NCBI GenBank assembly: GCA_963797765.1
Contig: CAWCQU010000004.1
Span: 628,910-692,909, forward strand
Direction: 5' to 3'
Source of the DNA: JBGPTK01 sp963797765
Lineage (GTDB): Bacteria > Acidobacteriota > Terriglobia > Acidiferrales > UBA7541
Length of the DNA: 64,000 nt
Part shown: positions 36,101 through 45,296 of the stretch, piece by piece
Layout: each line of letters starts with the position of its first letter
How positions within the stretch are numbered: the first letter of the stretch is position 1
Position numbers and translations under genes: made by a program
The notes under the pieces: generated by a model
Database searches by the model: none
Told to the model about the DNA's origin: nothing
What the model saw: only the letters and a program-made list of their open reading frames with translations

Positions 36101-36661
36101 GCGCAGACGGAATTGGTGACAAGTGAAAAGACGGAAGTTGATCCGGACAAGAAAAAGGCCGACGCCGTGGCCTTCGCGCAATGGCAAGTCACACTGGAAA
36201 CTTTGGCGAATAACCCACCGGCCGGGCGCGTAACGATTCGGATCTCTTCCGATATCCAACACTGGGAAAATACTCCTCAAGATATTACCGTTCGTGCGGG
36301 CGATGTCCTGATCATTCCCAAGAGGCCTAACTACGTGATGGTGATGGGACAGGTCTACAACCCCACCGCGATCTCCTATCGGCCCGGAAGGAGCGCTCGG
36401 TGGTATCTGAGCCAGGCGGGGGGAGCCACGAATCTCGCAAATAAGAAGGCAATCTTCGCCATCCGTGCCGATGGAACTGTTCTCGGCACGCAATCCGGGT
36501 TTTTCTCCGGCGATTCGCTCTCAGCAGTATTGCAGCCGGGAGACTCCGTGATAGTTCCGGAAAAGGCATTGGGAAGCGGGATCACGTGGAAGGACACGCT
36601 GCAAACGGCCCAAATCGTTTCGGCTATCGCGCAAACGTTGGTGATCGCGGTACGGTTCTAA
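33116..36661 (+). CDS. Wza-type outer-membrane polysaccharide export protein with multiple SLBB domains, two frame breaks
   Basis: About 1180 aa when joined across breaks near 33912 and 35425. It opens VNLSMFGFNFAEWMLVRRTE with a signal anchor ALAFALLLFAGVSSANAQ. An N-terminal module (about 60-180) reads LVKDPGIMVELKTWIAKDA and RLLQRYGYLLPTVNPDSDLG, seen in acidobacterial export proteins. A low-complexity linker follows, then the joined stretch GGPLPFSSEPDLSGLSGLAD. The polysaccharide export domain starts at PDYVVGPGDSLTINLWGG; at least five SLBB-type repeats follow, such as VVGDVERAGAYDISSLST, VEGMVRRPSLYELNGEKDL, LEGHVLRPGRYSYRKGM, VRGEVTNPGTYGIHPGD and VMGQVYNPTAISYRPG. It would form the outer-membrane channel. 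No lipobox Cys is seen. Both breaks rejoin conserved text, so I treat it as one gene. Confidence 0.85.
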
Positions 36662-36670
36662 AGGCCATGG

Positions 36671-39208
36671 ATGATGACAGTTGGGGCCAAGGTATTTTTC
36701 GCTGGGGCTGTCTTGATCGTGAGCATCGGATTCGGAGTTGATGCGTACTCGCAAGCGCCGGCGCAGCCGGACAGCTCGAGCACAAGCACGACGCAAACGA
36801 GAACGGATGGGAAAGTGAACGCTCAGGCAAACGCTAGCAAACCGAAACCGGACGCGGGAAACAATCCGCCCGCAGGGGCCGAGGATTACGAGAACACTCT
36901 CGGGAAACCTCTGCTGCGCCATATTGTTTCCGACCAAAAGGCGATTTGGACGAGTCCGGCTCACGTCCGTTTTTCGGATACGGTGTGGCTGATTCCGCTT
37001 GGTGGATTCACGGCGGCGCTATTGGCCACCGACGGTGAATTCAGCAAGCATCTTTCGAATTCCGCAAGCACTCTGAGCAATTACAAGAAAATCTCGGATT
37101 ATGGAATTGGGGCCATGGTCGCGGCGAGTGGCGGAATGTACCTTTTGGGGAAAATGACCAGCAACGATCATGCGCGCGAAACCGGTTTGCTGGCGGGAGA
37201 AGCGGCACTCGACAGCCTCGTGCCGACGTACGCCCTCAAGTATGCAACCCGGCGCGAACGCCCCCTACAGGGCAACGGTGACGGGAGCTTTTGGAGTGGG
37301 GGAGATTCATTTACTTCGGAACATGCTTCGGCAGCATGGTCGATTGCAAGCGTATTCGCTCACGAATATCCCGGATTCCTAACTCAGCTGTTTGCTTACG
37401 GCGGTGCTACTGCGATTAGCATTTCCCGAATCAAGGCGAAGCAGCATTTTCCTTCGGATGTTCTGGTGGGCAGTAGCCTGGGCTGGCTGATCGGCGAGTA
37501 TGTCTACCGAACCCATCACGATCCTCTGGTGGGCGGAGGCGAATGGAGATCCATCAGCGAAATTGTTCGCGGCGATGGAAACTCCTCTACCGCGAATCTG
37601 GCTTCGCCCTACGTCTCGCTCGATAGTTGGATCTATCCGGCATTGGAGCGCCTTGCGGCCATGGGACTGATTGACACCGGGTTTGCGGGTATGCGGCCTT
37701 GGACACGCAATGAATGCGCGCGCTTGCTGGACGAAGCCGCTGAAAGAATTGACGAAGAAGGGAAAGGCGGGCCCGAGGCAAGGAAAATTTATCGCTTGCT
37801 TCAAGGGGAATTCCGCGACGAACTCGAAGGCAGGAATAGCACAGGGCTTTTCCACGGCCGAATCGAGTCTGTCTACGCGCGCGTTACGGGAATCTCCGGC
37901 CAGCCAGTTACGGACGGCAACCACTTTGGACAGACGCTCATCAACGATTTCGGCCGGCCCTTCCAGGAAGGATTGAACTCCGTTGACGGCTTTTCGGCTT
38001 GGACCACCAGTGGGCGATGGGTTGGCTACGTGCGCGCCGAGTATCAGCACTCACCCTCGGCTCCTGCTCAGCCCGATAGTGCTCGAGAATTCATCGGCCC
38101 GGTGGATGGCCTTCCGGGAATCCCACCAGCCACGCCGTTTGCTGAAGTGAATCGCGTTCAAGTGCTCGACGCTTACGTGGGGCTGCAATTCGAGAATTGG
38201 ATGGTTTCGTTCGGAAGGCAGAGCCTGTGGTGGAGCCCGGCCGAAGGCGGTCCGTTGATGTTTAGCGACAACGCCGAGCCGGTGAATATGTTCCGCATCA
38301 ACCGTGTTTCGCCGTTCAAATTACCCAGCATTTTGGGCCGGCTGGGGCCGATCCGAGTGGAGTGGTTCCTGGGACAGTTCGCGGGCCATGATTTTGTCTT
38401 CCAAACCGACACCGGGGTTGTGGGGCAATTCGGTCATTTCTTGAGCCGGCAACCATTCCTGCAAGGACAGAAGATCAGTTTGAAGCCTTCACCGAATTTT
38501 GAATTTAGCGTTTCTGTAACTACAGTTTTCGGAGGCGGCCCGGGGGCGCTGAATTGGCACACATTTCTTCGGACTTATTCTCTTGGCAATAGCTTGCAGG
38601 GAGGCGGCCCTTCCGACCCGGGGGATCGGCGCTCGGGTGTGGATTTCAGCTACAAGGTTCCTGGATTGCGGAACTGGCTGACATTTTACGGGGACGCATT
38701 GTCGGAAGATGAGTTCTCCCCGCTGGGTTACCCGCGCAAGTCCGCGGTACAAGGGGGGATTTATATGCCGCGGATTCCCGGCATTTCCAAGCTCGACCTT
38801 CGACTGGAAGGGGGAACCACCGTGCCACCGGATTTCCCGGGCTGCAATGGCTGCTTTTATGTAAACGGCCGTTATCCGGGTGGTTCATACCTGAACGACG
38901 GCAATCTCGTCGGAAGTTGGATGGGGCGCGGCGGAGTGGGTGAGCAGGCTTGGAGCACGTATTGGCTCACTTCCCGCAACAAGATTCAACTCAACTACAG
39001 GCACCTGAAGGTGAGCGGGCAGTATCTACCGATGGGAGGAACATTGACCGACGGGAGCGTGAAAGCAGATTTTTGGTTGAACTCCCAAGTGGAGTTTTCA
39101 GGATCAGTGCAATACGAAACGTGGAACTACCCGGTGCTGGACCCGCTGGCAAAGTCAAACGTGGCCACATCGGTGCAATTGAGCTTTTGGCCCCATTCGT
39201 GGAAATGA
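36671..39208 (+). CDS. PAP2 phosphatase fused to a Wzi-like capsule assembly protein
   Basis: About 845 aa. After a signal sequence (VFFAGAVLIVSIGFGVDAYS) and a low-complexity linker, residues about 70-290 form a PAP2 phosphatase: KYATRRERPLQGNG (K-x6-RP), SFTSEHASAAWS (in place of PSGH), and SRIKAKQHFPSDVLVG (SR-x5-H-x3-D). From about residue 310 an outer-membrane beta-barrel of Wzi type follows, opening SPYVSLDSWIYPALERLAAM and including YVGLQFENWMVSFGRQSLWW, MFRINRVSPFKLPSILGRLG and ending VQLSFWPHSWK with a C-terminal aromatic. Wzi anchors capsule to the outer membrane. The PAP2 part may remove undecaprenyl pyrophosphate or lipid phosphate during chain release. It follows the export gene by about 10 bases. 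The fusion function is inference. Confidence 0.86.
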   Translation: MMTVGAKVFFAGAVLIVSIGFGVDAYSQAPAQPDSSSTSTTQTRTDGKVNAQANASKPKPDAGNNPPAGAEDYENTLGKPLLRHIVSDQKAIWTSPAHVRFSDTVWLIPLGGFTAALLATDGEFSKHLSNSASTLSNYKKISDYGIGAMVAASGGMYLLGKMTSNDHARETGLLAGEAALDSLVPTYALKYATRRERPLQGNGDGSFWSGGDSFTSEHASAAWSIASVFAHEYPGFLTQLFAYGGATAISISRIKAKQHFPSDVLVGSSLGWLIGEYVYRTHHDPLVGGGEWRSISEIVRGDGNSSTANLASPYVSLDSWIYPALERLAAMGLIDTGFAGMRPWTRNECARLLDEAAERIDEEGKGGPEARKIYRLLQGEFRDELEGRNSTGLFHGRIESVYARVTGISGQPVTDGNHFGQTLINDFGRPFQEGLNSVDGFSAWTTSGRWVGYVRAEYQHSPSAPAQPDSAREFIGPVDGLPGIPPATPFAEVNRVQVLDAYVGLQFENWMVSFGRQSLWWSPAEGGPLMFSDNAEPVNMFRINRVSPFKLPSILGRLGPIRVEWFLGQFAGHDFVFQTDTGVVGQFGHFLSRQPFLQGQKISLKPSPNFEFSVSVTTVFGGGPGALNWHTFLRTYSLGNSLQGGGPSDPGDRRSGVDFSYKVPGLRNWLTFYGDALSEDEFSPLGYPRKSAVQGGIYMPRIPGISKLDLRLEGGTTVPPDFPGCNGCFYVNGRYPGGSYLNDGNLVGSWMGRGGVGEQAWSTYWLTSRNKIQLNYRHLKVSGQYLPMGGTLTDGSVKADFWLNSQVEFSGSVQYETWNYPVLDPLAKSNVATSVQLSFWPHSWK

Positions 39209-39263
39209 ACTGGTGCGAGCAAGGCAACGAAAGAGTGCAATAAGAAACAGGGAGAAGAAGAAC

Positions 39264-40670
39264 TTGGCGCAGACAGCATCCAAGCCGCAGCTTAAGACCG
39301 CAGCGCAACCGGGCGTGAGAGAAGAATTGCCGCCGGAAATGCCGGTCGAGGATTCGCGCAAATGGCAAGCGGAGCGGCTGCGTCTACTTTGGAATCACCG
39401 CCGGTTTTTTCTTCGAGCTGGGGCGCTAGGTCTGATTGCATCAACTCTCATCGCTTTCTTGATTCCAAAGTCCTACACCTCAACGGCGCGGCTGATGCCG
39501 CCGGATTCGCAATCCAATTCGGGCATGGCCATGATGGCAGCGCTGGCGGCGAAGAACCCTGGCGGCTTCGGATCCCTGGCCGGAGATTTGCTTGGAGTGA
39601 AGAGTTCGGGCGCGTTATTTGTGGGCGTGTTGGGAAGCCAGACGGCACAGGATCGCCTGATCCAGCAATTTGATTTGAGAAAGGTTTATGGCACGCGACT
39701 GATCACGGATGCGCGGACGAAACTCAATGAAAACACTTCGATTTCGGAGGACAAGAAGAGCGGAATCATTTCCATCAGCGTCGCCGACCGAAACCCTGAG
39801 CGAGCCGCTGCTCTTGCCAATGCTTACGTTGACGAGCTGAATTCGCTGGTTTCGGAACTGTCTACTTCTTCCGCGCACAGGGAGAGGGTATTTCTCGAAG
39901 AACGTCTTAAGGTCGCCAAGCAGGATTTGGATGACGCCTCGAACCAGCTTGCTCAATTTTCAAGTAAGAACAATACACTCGACATTCAGCAGGAAGGAAA
40001 AGCGATGTTGGATGTAGCTGCCAATCTCGCGGGGCAGTTGGTGGCCGGCGCAATCTCAACTCGAGGGACTCCGGCAGATCTACACCGATAACAATCCTCG
40101 CGTTCAGTCCTTGAATGCCCGCGTCGCGGAACTTCGCAAGGAGCTGGAAAACTCAGCGGGGTCAACGGCAAGCCAGGCGACAGCGCGGAACTTCCCGCCG
40201 ACTCCTCGGGAAGCATGCCCTATCCTTCCATTCGGAATTTGCCGCTGCTGGGTGTGAAATATGCGGACTTTTACCGGCGCGCGAAAATCCAGGAAACCGT
40301 CTTCGAAATGCTGACCCAGCAATACGAGCTCGCCAAAGTGCAAGAGGCGAAAGAGACTCCGAGCGTCAAGGTTTTGGACCCGGGCGACGATTCCAGAGAA
40401 GAAATCGTATCCCTCCGCGCTCTGCCGATCATGTTCGTCGGCACATTTTTGATTTTAGTCTTTGCCGTGGTTTGGGTATTGGGATCGGCCCACTGGGAAG
40501 AAGTGGATCCGATGGATCCGCGCAAAGTGTTCGCACAGGAAGTGATCGGAGCGGTAAAGGCACAGGTCTCTGGGGCTTGGCAAAACGGCAACGGCGCTGG
40601 TCCGAGAGTACAAAGGGTCTGGAACCGGCTCGGCCGACGACCGCCCAGCGATCGGTCGATGGATAAGTAG
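39264..40670 (+). CDS. Wzz-type chain-length determinant protein, two compensating frame breaks
   Basis: About 470 aa. The start TTG 39264 (LAQTASKPQLKTAAQP) follows cagggagaagaag. The first membrane helix is in FFLRAGALGLIASTLIAFLI followed by the Wzz signature PKSYTSTARLMPPDSQSNSG. The periplasmic coiled-coil part includes FLEERLKVAKQDLDDASNQL. Near 40050 the frame shifts, reads AQSQLEGLRQIYTDNNPRVQ and SLNARVAELRKELENSAGS, then near 40165 shifts back before SMPYPSIRNLPLLGVKYADF. The second membrane helix is PIMFVGTFLILVFAVVWVLG. No Walker A motif or tyrosine cluster follows, so it is a Wzz without kinase. Downstream of the export genes, it sets polymer length. Confidence 0.85.
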
Positions 40671-40777
40671 AGTGGGCTGTAAACGAAAGAATAGTAAAGG
40701 GTTAGGTCACAGATTGCCCTGTAAGTGACGGGGCGAAGCTGTATGCGGACTCCGAGGGCCTCACAATGCAGTGAGTT

Positions 40778-41364
40778 GTGCAAGAAGCAGAGCGGGGGCC
40801 ACGCGAGTCTGACCAAGGGATGGCACTTGGGATGAGGTTGGCGAACAGCATTGGTACGCTTCCTATACATGTGCAAAACATGAGAAGCGGGTGGCGGCGG
40901 AGCTCCAGGCGCGAGGCGTCGAGCATTTTCTTCCGCTTTACGTTCCAGGCGCCGTTGGAAGGATCGCCGAGGTGATTTTGGAATTGCCACTCTTCCCGGG
41001 TTACGTATTTGTGCATCTCGCGCTTCGAGACCGGATGCGTGTATTGCAGATTCCCGTCTGTGGTCCGGTTAGTGGGTTTTAGCGGCCAGGCCACAGTTCT
41101 TCCCGATGAGGAAATGGAAATCCTGCGTTCGGGGCTTTCGCGGAGCCTGCGCGCCGAACCTCATCCGTTTCTTGCCGCGGGGAGGCGTGTGCGCGTGGTG
41201 CGCGGACCACTCACAGGAATGGAAGGCATCATCGTGCAGAAGAAAAAACAGTTCCGCTTCGTCGTTTCATTGGAACTGATCATGCGGTCCGTAGCTGTAG
41301 AATTTCAGAGGGCGACCTGGTTCCGGTCAATCAGTTCCGGGGCGAGTCCTTGAAGGCTTCATGA
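40778..41364 (+). CDS. NusG-family antitermination factor paralogue (UpxY/LoaP type), with frame breaks
   Basis: About 195 aa when joined. The NGN domain is unmistakable: HWYASYTCAKHEKRVAAELQ, ARGVEHFLPLY, ELPLFPGYVFVHLALRDRMR, then after a break near 41070 VVRLVGFSGQATVLPDEEME. The KOW segment reads AAGRRVRVVRGPLTGMEGII and VQKKKQFRFVVSLELIMRSV. A further break near 41310 gives the ending GDLVPVNQFRGESLKAS, with stop at 41364. GTG 40778 is the best start, but the opening also needs a small frame change near 40830. Such operon-specific NusG paralogues load onto RNA polymerase and let it read through long polysaccharide operons. It sits between the export and the assembly genes of this 28-kb locus. 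Target specificity is inference. Confidence 0.8.
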
Positions 41365-41365
41365 G

Positions 41366-42873
41366 ATGGAAGGCACAAAAATAAACCACAATGGGCACTT
41401 GACCAGCGGCCGCTTGCTGGCCCGCAACACGGTTTGGAACCTGCTCGGCAACGGCGCGCCGATGATTGTGGCGGTGGTGTGCATTCCCGATCTTGATTCG
41501 AGGGTTGGGCAAGGACCGTTTCGGAGTGCTGACCCTGGCCTGGGTCGCTGATCGGCTATGCCAGCCTGTTTGACCTTGGCTTGGGCCGGGCGCTCACGCA
41601 GATGGTGGCGCGGAAATTGGGAGCAGGGCAGGAGCGGGAGATTCCCTCCCTGGCCTGGACGTCTCTTCTCCTGATGCTGCTGCTGGGATCGCCGGAGCGG
41701 CGCTGGTATTGCTGATTTCTCCCTGGCTGGTCGGGGCGATGGATTAAACGTGCCGGCCGCGCTGCAGAGGGAGACGCTGCAATCGTTCCGGTTGCTGGGG
41801 ATTTCCATTCCTTTCGTGATCACCACCGCGGGCTTGCGCGGCTTGCTGGAAGCGCACCAGCGCTTTGGGCTGATCAGCGCGCTGCGGATTCCCATGGGCA
41901 TATTCACATTTGCAGGGCCGCATCTGGTTCTGCCGTTTTCGAAGAGCCTGGTTCCGGTGGTCGCCACGCTGGTTGTCGGACGGATCGTCGCATGGGCCGT
42001 TCATCTGCTTGCTGTGCTTGCGCGTGCTGCCGGAATTGGGCCGCGCTCTCGCCTGGCAGCGCGGCGCCCTGGGCCCCTTGCTGCGGTTCGGCGGGTGGAT
42101 GACTGTGACCAATGTGGTTGGCCCGTTGATGGTGACGCTCGACCGATTTTTGATCGGTGCGCTAGTCTCTATGACCGCGGTCGCCTACTACGCAACGCCG
42201 TATGAAATCGTTACCAAGTTCTGGCTTCTCCCCGGCGCGCTGATGGGCGTAATGTTTCCCGCGTTCTCGGCCGGCTTTGAGCAGAACCGGGAGCGGACGG
42301 CGCTCCTGTTTGGCCGAAGTGTCAAATTGCTCTTGCTGGTATTGTTTCCCGTCATGCTGTGCACTATCGCGCTGGCGCAGGATGGCTTGAGGTTGTGGCT
42401 CGGCGCTGAATTCGCACAGCATAGCTTTCGGGTGCTCCAATGGCTCGCGGTGGGCGTGTTCATCAACAGCCTGGCGTTTGTGCCTTTCTCACTCTTGCAG
42501 GGCGTTGGGAGGCCGGATATAACCGCCACGCTGCATCTGATCGAGCTTCCTCTTATATCTGGGCGTGCTCTGGTGGCTGATCAGCACGCGCGGGATCGAA
42601 GGTGCGGCCATGGCCTGGACCGCGCGCGTGGCAGTTGACGCGTTGTTCATGTTTGGACTGGCGAGGCGTTTTCTGCCTGGCAACAGCCCGATACGGTTGC
42701 GGACAGCGCTCCTGCCAGCCACGGCTCTTCTGATATTGGCGCTGGCCGCTTTGCTTCAAGGCCCGATCGTGAAGGGCCTTTTTCTGCTTGGCACGATTCT
42801 TTGTTTTGTGCTTGTGACATGGTTCCGGATTCTCACTCCGGAAGAACGAACTCTCGCGCAAGGCTACCGTTAA
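41366..42873 (+). CDS. Oligosaccharide flippase (Wzx/MATE-like), broken by several frame shifts
   Basis: About 490 aa of multi-spanning membrane protein can be pieced together. It starts SGRLLARNTVWNLLGNGAPM, the classic Wzx opening, then VLTLAWV, YASLFDLGLGRALTQMVARK, SLAWTSLLLMLLLG, TLQSFRLLGISIPFVITTAG, LRGLLEAHQRFGLISALRIP, MTVTNVVGPLMVTLDRFLIG, VAYYATPYEIVTKFWLLPGA and, at the end, LLPATALLILALAALLQGPI. At least five frame changes are needed between 41500 and 42590. Wzx proteins carry the undecaprenyl-linked repeat unit across the inner membrane. The gene begins 1 base after the NusG paralogue stop. The many breaks may mean real decay, but the whole family sequence is present, so consensus error seems likelier. 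Confidence 0.72.
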
Positions 42874-42968
42874 GGAAATCCATGTCTTCGCCTCAGCCGG
42901 GAGTGGGCGGACATGAATCCTGAGTCCAAATTTTGAGGATCGCCCCCGGCTCGTACTAACTAAAGGAA

Positions 42969-44165
42969 ATGTCAATGGCAGTGTACTCTGCACCTTTACT
43001 TTTTCTCGTGTGGGCTTTGATCGCTCAGATCCGCGGTAACAAACATGCCGATCTGAGGGCCCTAGCCGTATGTACATTTGCCATGGTGCTCATTGTCGGG
43101 TTGAGATGGAATTCGGATGCTGACTACGAAGGGTACTCCGACCTGTACAATGACACCCCAGTGCTCAACCAATTCAACCAAGAATCAATCGCACCGTTGT
43201 TTGGGGAGGCCGGTTATCTTTTCATTAGCGCCGCTTTCAGGACGCTCGGAAGTGGATTTTTCCTGCTGGCATTCGCTTGCGCTCTTTCCTCGCTGTTCTT
43301 GAAGTCCGCCGTTGTTCGCAATCTGTCCGAGCAAGCCAGCCTGGCAATGTGCTTGTATCTATGCCTCCATTTTATCACGATCGAATTCATACAAATGCGG
43401 TGGGCTGTTGCAGCAGGATTGCTTTCGCTGGGATTCTGTTTTCAATACTTGCAGAAATACAAGGCGGCGGTGCTGTGTTTCGTACTGGCACCGGCATTTC
43501 ACTATTATTCAATCGTGTATTGGGTCGTGGCTTTCCTGATCACACTGAAGGGCTACAAAAGATTCTATCTTCTATTTTTAGTCTCATTGCTTGGAGCAAT
43601 GTTTCTGAAGATCGACTATTTCCGTAGTTTTCTGATCAGCGACAGTGAGTTGAATGTGCTTACAAGACTATCTGCCTACGCGAATGATTCGGATCTTCAA
43701 ATCGGGGTGTTGTCATTTGCAAAGCTTTTGATGTACCCGGCGATATACGCGTTGTGCGTATGGCATCGGCCTACCTATCCCTGGAAAACAGACAGATTGA
43801 ACCTGTTTCTGTTCAAGCTGTCTTTTGTGACGATTTCCGTGGCACTTCTGGGGTCACTTCTTCCGATCATTCATCTTCGCTCCGTGGTCATTGCGGATTT
43901 CTTTTCAATCATCTGGATCTTGAATGCGATGGATAAAGCATTGGGCAGAGAGGCGAGATTGGCTTCATTTGGCGTTCTTGGTGCTTTGTTTGCCGCGTGG
44001 TATTTGGTCGATCTCACAAATTATATCCGCGCTGGCTTTTTGCAGGACTATCACACGTGGCTGACTCCCGCAACATTCTGCGTTCTGCTTGGCTGTTTCC
44101 TGTTCTGGACCTGTATAAAGTTGTGGAAGGCCGATCCGGCCAGGCAAGTGACGGCGCGGCCTTGA
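42969..44165 (+). CDS. EpsG/Wzy-like polysaccharide polymerase
   Basis: About 398 aa, with ten or more membrane helices and the EpsG pattern: an early FAMVLIVGLRWNSDADYEGY with Arg, Asp and Tyr, then LFGEAGYLFISAAFRTLGSG, LAMCLYLCLHFITIEFIQMR, WAVAAGLLSLGFCFQYLQKY, and APAFHYYSIVYWVVAFLIT with the characteristic F/H pair. The C-terminus ends in a basic tail LWKADPARQVTARP. EpsG proteins polymerise polysaccharide repeats at the outer face of the inner membrane. Its location between flippase and glycosyltransferases fits. Polymerase activity is inferred from family resemblance. Confidence 0.82.
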   Translation: MSMAVYSAPLLFLVWALIAQIRGNKHADLRALAVCTFAMVLIVGLRWNSDADYEGYSDLYNDTPVLNQFNQESIAPLFGEAGYLFISAAFRTLGSGFFLLAFACALSSLFLKSAVVRNLSEQASLAMCLYLCLHFITIEFIQMRWAVAAGLLSLGFCFQYLQKYKAAVLCFVLAPAFHYYSIVYWVVAFLITLKGYKRFYLLFLVSLLGAMFLKIDYFRSFLISDSELNVLTRLSAYANDSDLQIGVLSFAKLLMYPAIYALCVWHRPTYPWKTDRLNLFLFKLSFVTISVALLGSLLPIIHLRSVVIADFFSIIWILNAMDKALGREARLASFGVLGALFAAWYLVDLTNYIRAGFLQDYHTWLTPATFCVLLGCFLFWTCIKLWKADPARQVTARP

Positions 44166-44256
44166 AGAGCACGCCCGGCCCCAGGTTGAGAACTCAGAGG
44201 ATGACATTCCTGTTGTCATTCTCAAATGGAATGGTGAATTCGACAAGGTAGAGGAT

Positions 44257-44436
44257 ATGAATTTCAAGCCCGTGTTACCGGTGGTCGTCCGTAGCAACAG
44301 TTTGAAAAAGATTAGCGGTTCATTTAACTTTCTCTTTTTGGCAGGATTGTCGCCTCATTTGTCTATGTTCCCATGTGTCTTCGATAGGGCCAAATCGATA
44401 GTGGATGTGGTGCTTCGATCGTCAATCGCTTCGTGA
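44257..44436 (+). CDS. Possible small protein coupled to the methyltransferase (59 aa)
   Basis: A 59-codon frame from ATG 44257, beginning NFKPVLPVVVRSNSLKKISG and ending SIVDVVLRSSIAS. Its TGA overlaps the GTG start of the methyltransferase in GTGA form, which suggests translational coupling. The same frame remains open upstream to about 44150 (IPVVILKWNGEFDKVED precedes the Met) without a start. A gagg lies 2 bases before the ATG, closer than ideal. I do not recognise a family. It could be a fragment of a longer gene that lost its start. Confidence 0.3.
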   Translation: MNFKPVLPVVVRSNSLKKISGSFNFLFLAGLSPHLSMFPCVFDRAKSIVDVVLRSSIAS

Positions 44437-45296
44437 GCGTTTTTAAAGCCGGCGGTGTGGCGGGAGTGCTGAGCGCCGCTGCGCGCAGAATCCGCACCCT
44501 GCATGCGCGATCCTTTTCCAAATGCCGGCAGTTGGTGAGTGACGGGACTGGCATCGAAATTGGGGGTCCCAGTTCGATTTTTGCGTGGGGAGGCCTGATG
44601 CCGGTTTATCCCCTCGCCAAGCGAATTGACAACGTCAACTTCGCGAGCAAAACGATATGGGAAAATGCGAAAAAAGAAGGCGATACTTTTCACTTCCATT
44701 CGAAGAAGACGGTGGGACAGCGATTCATTGCCAACGGGTCCGATCTCCGCGAGATTCCGAGCGGGAAGTACGATTTCGTCCTGTCATCACATATGCTCGA
44801 GCACACTGCCAACCCATTGCGTGCCCTTGCTGGGTGGAATCGATTGCTCAAGCCAGGTGGAGCACTGATTCTTGTGGTGCCCGCCCGGGATGGCACGTTC
44901 GACCACCGGCGGCCGATAACCAAAATTTCGCACCTGATCGAGGACTTCGAGACAAACATGCCCGAGGATGACCTTACGCACCTTGCTGAGGTTCTCCAAT
45001 TGCACGATCTTTCCAAGGATCCGGGTGTAAACGACGCCACCAAGTTCCGCGAGCGGGCGGAGCGAAATGTTGAGTTCAGAAGCCTCCACCACCATGTGTT
45101 TGACACGCGCTTGGCTGTTAATGCCGCGCTCCATGCCGGGTTTGAGTTGCTCGCGGTTGAACCGCTGGAGCCATACCACATTATCGTGCTCGCGCGAAAG
45201 CCTCTCGGAACTGTCGCGGCCAGCCCGTTTGATCAGAACGCATTGCGGGCGGCACTGCGCAATAGCCCGTTCCAGTCCGACCGCCAGGGTTCATGA
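44433..45296 (+). CDS. Class I SAM-dependent methyltransferase
   Basis: About 287 aa. GTGIEIGGPSSIFAW is a modified motif I, DFVLSSHMLEHTANPLRALA carries the common SSHxLEH motif, and WNRLLKPGGALILVVPARDG is the motif III-like strand. The C-terminal part has FDTRLAVNAALHAGFELLAV and YHIIVLARKP. Enzymes of this type methylate sugars or polysaccharide ends; the target here is not known. The start is GTG 44433, in GTGA overlap with a small upstream frame. The stop overlaps the ATG of the next gene. It is part of the assembly section of the exopolysaccharide operon. Confidence 0.82.
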   Translation: MSVFKAGGVAGVLSAAARRIRTLHARSFSKCRQLVSDGTGIEIGGPSSIFAWGGLMPVYPLAKRIDNVNFASKTIWENAKKEGDTFHFHSKKTVGQRFIANGSDLREIPSGKYDFVLSSHMLEHTANPLRALAGWNRLLKPGGALILVVPARDGTFDHRRPITKISHLIEDFETNMPEDDLTHLAEVLQLHDLSKDPGVNDATKFRERAERNVEFRSLHHHVFDTRLAVNAALHAGFELLAVEPLEPYHIIVLARKPLGTVAASPFDQNALRAALRNSPFQSDRQGS

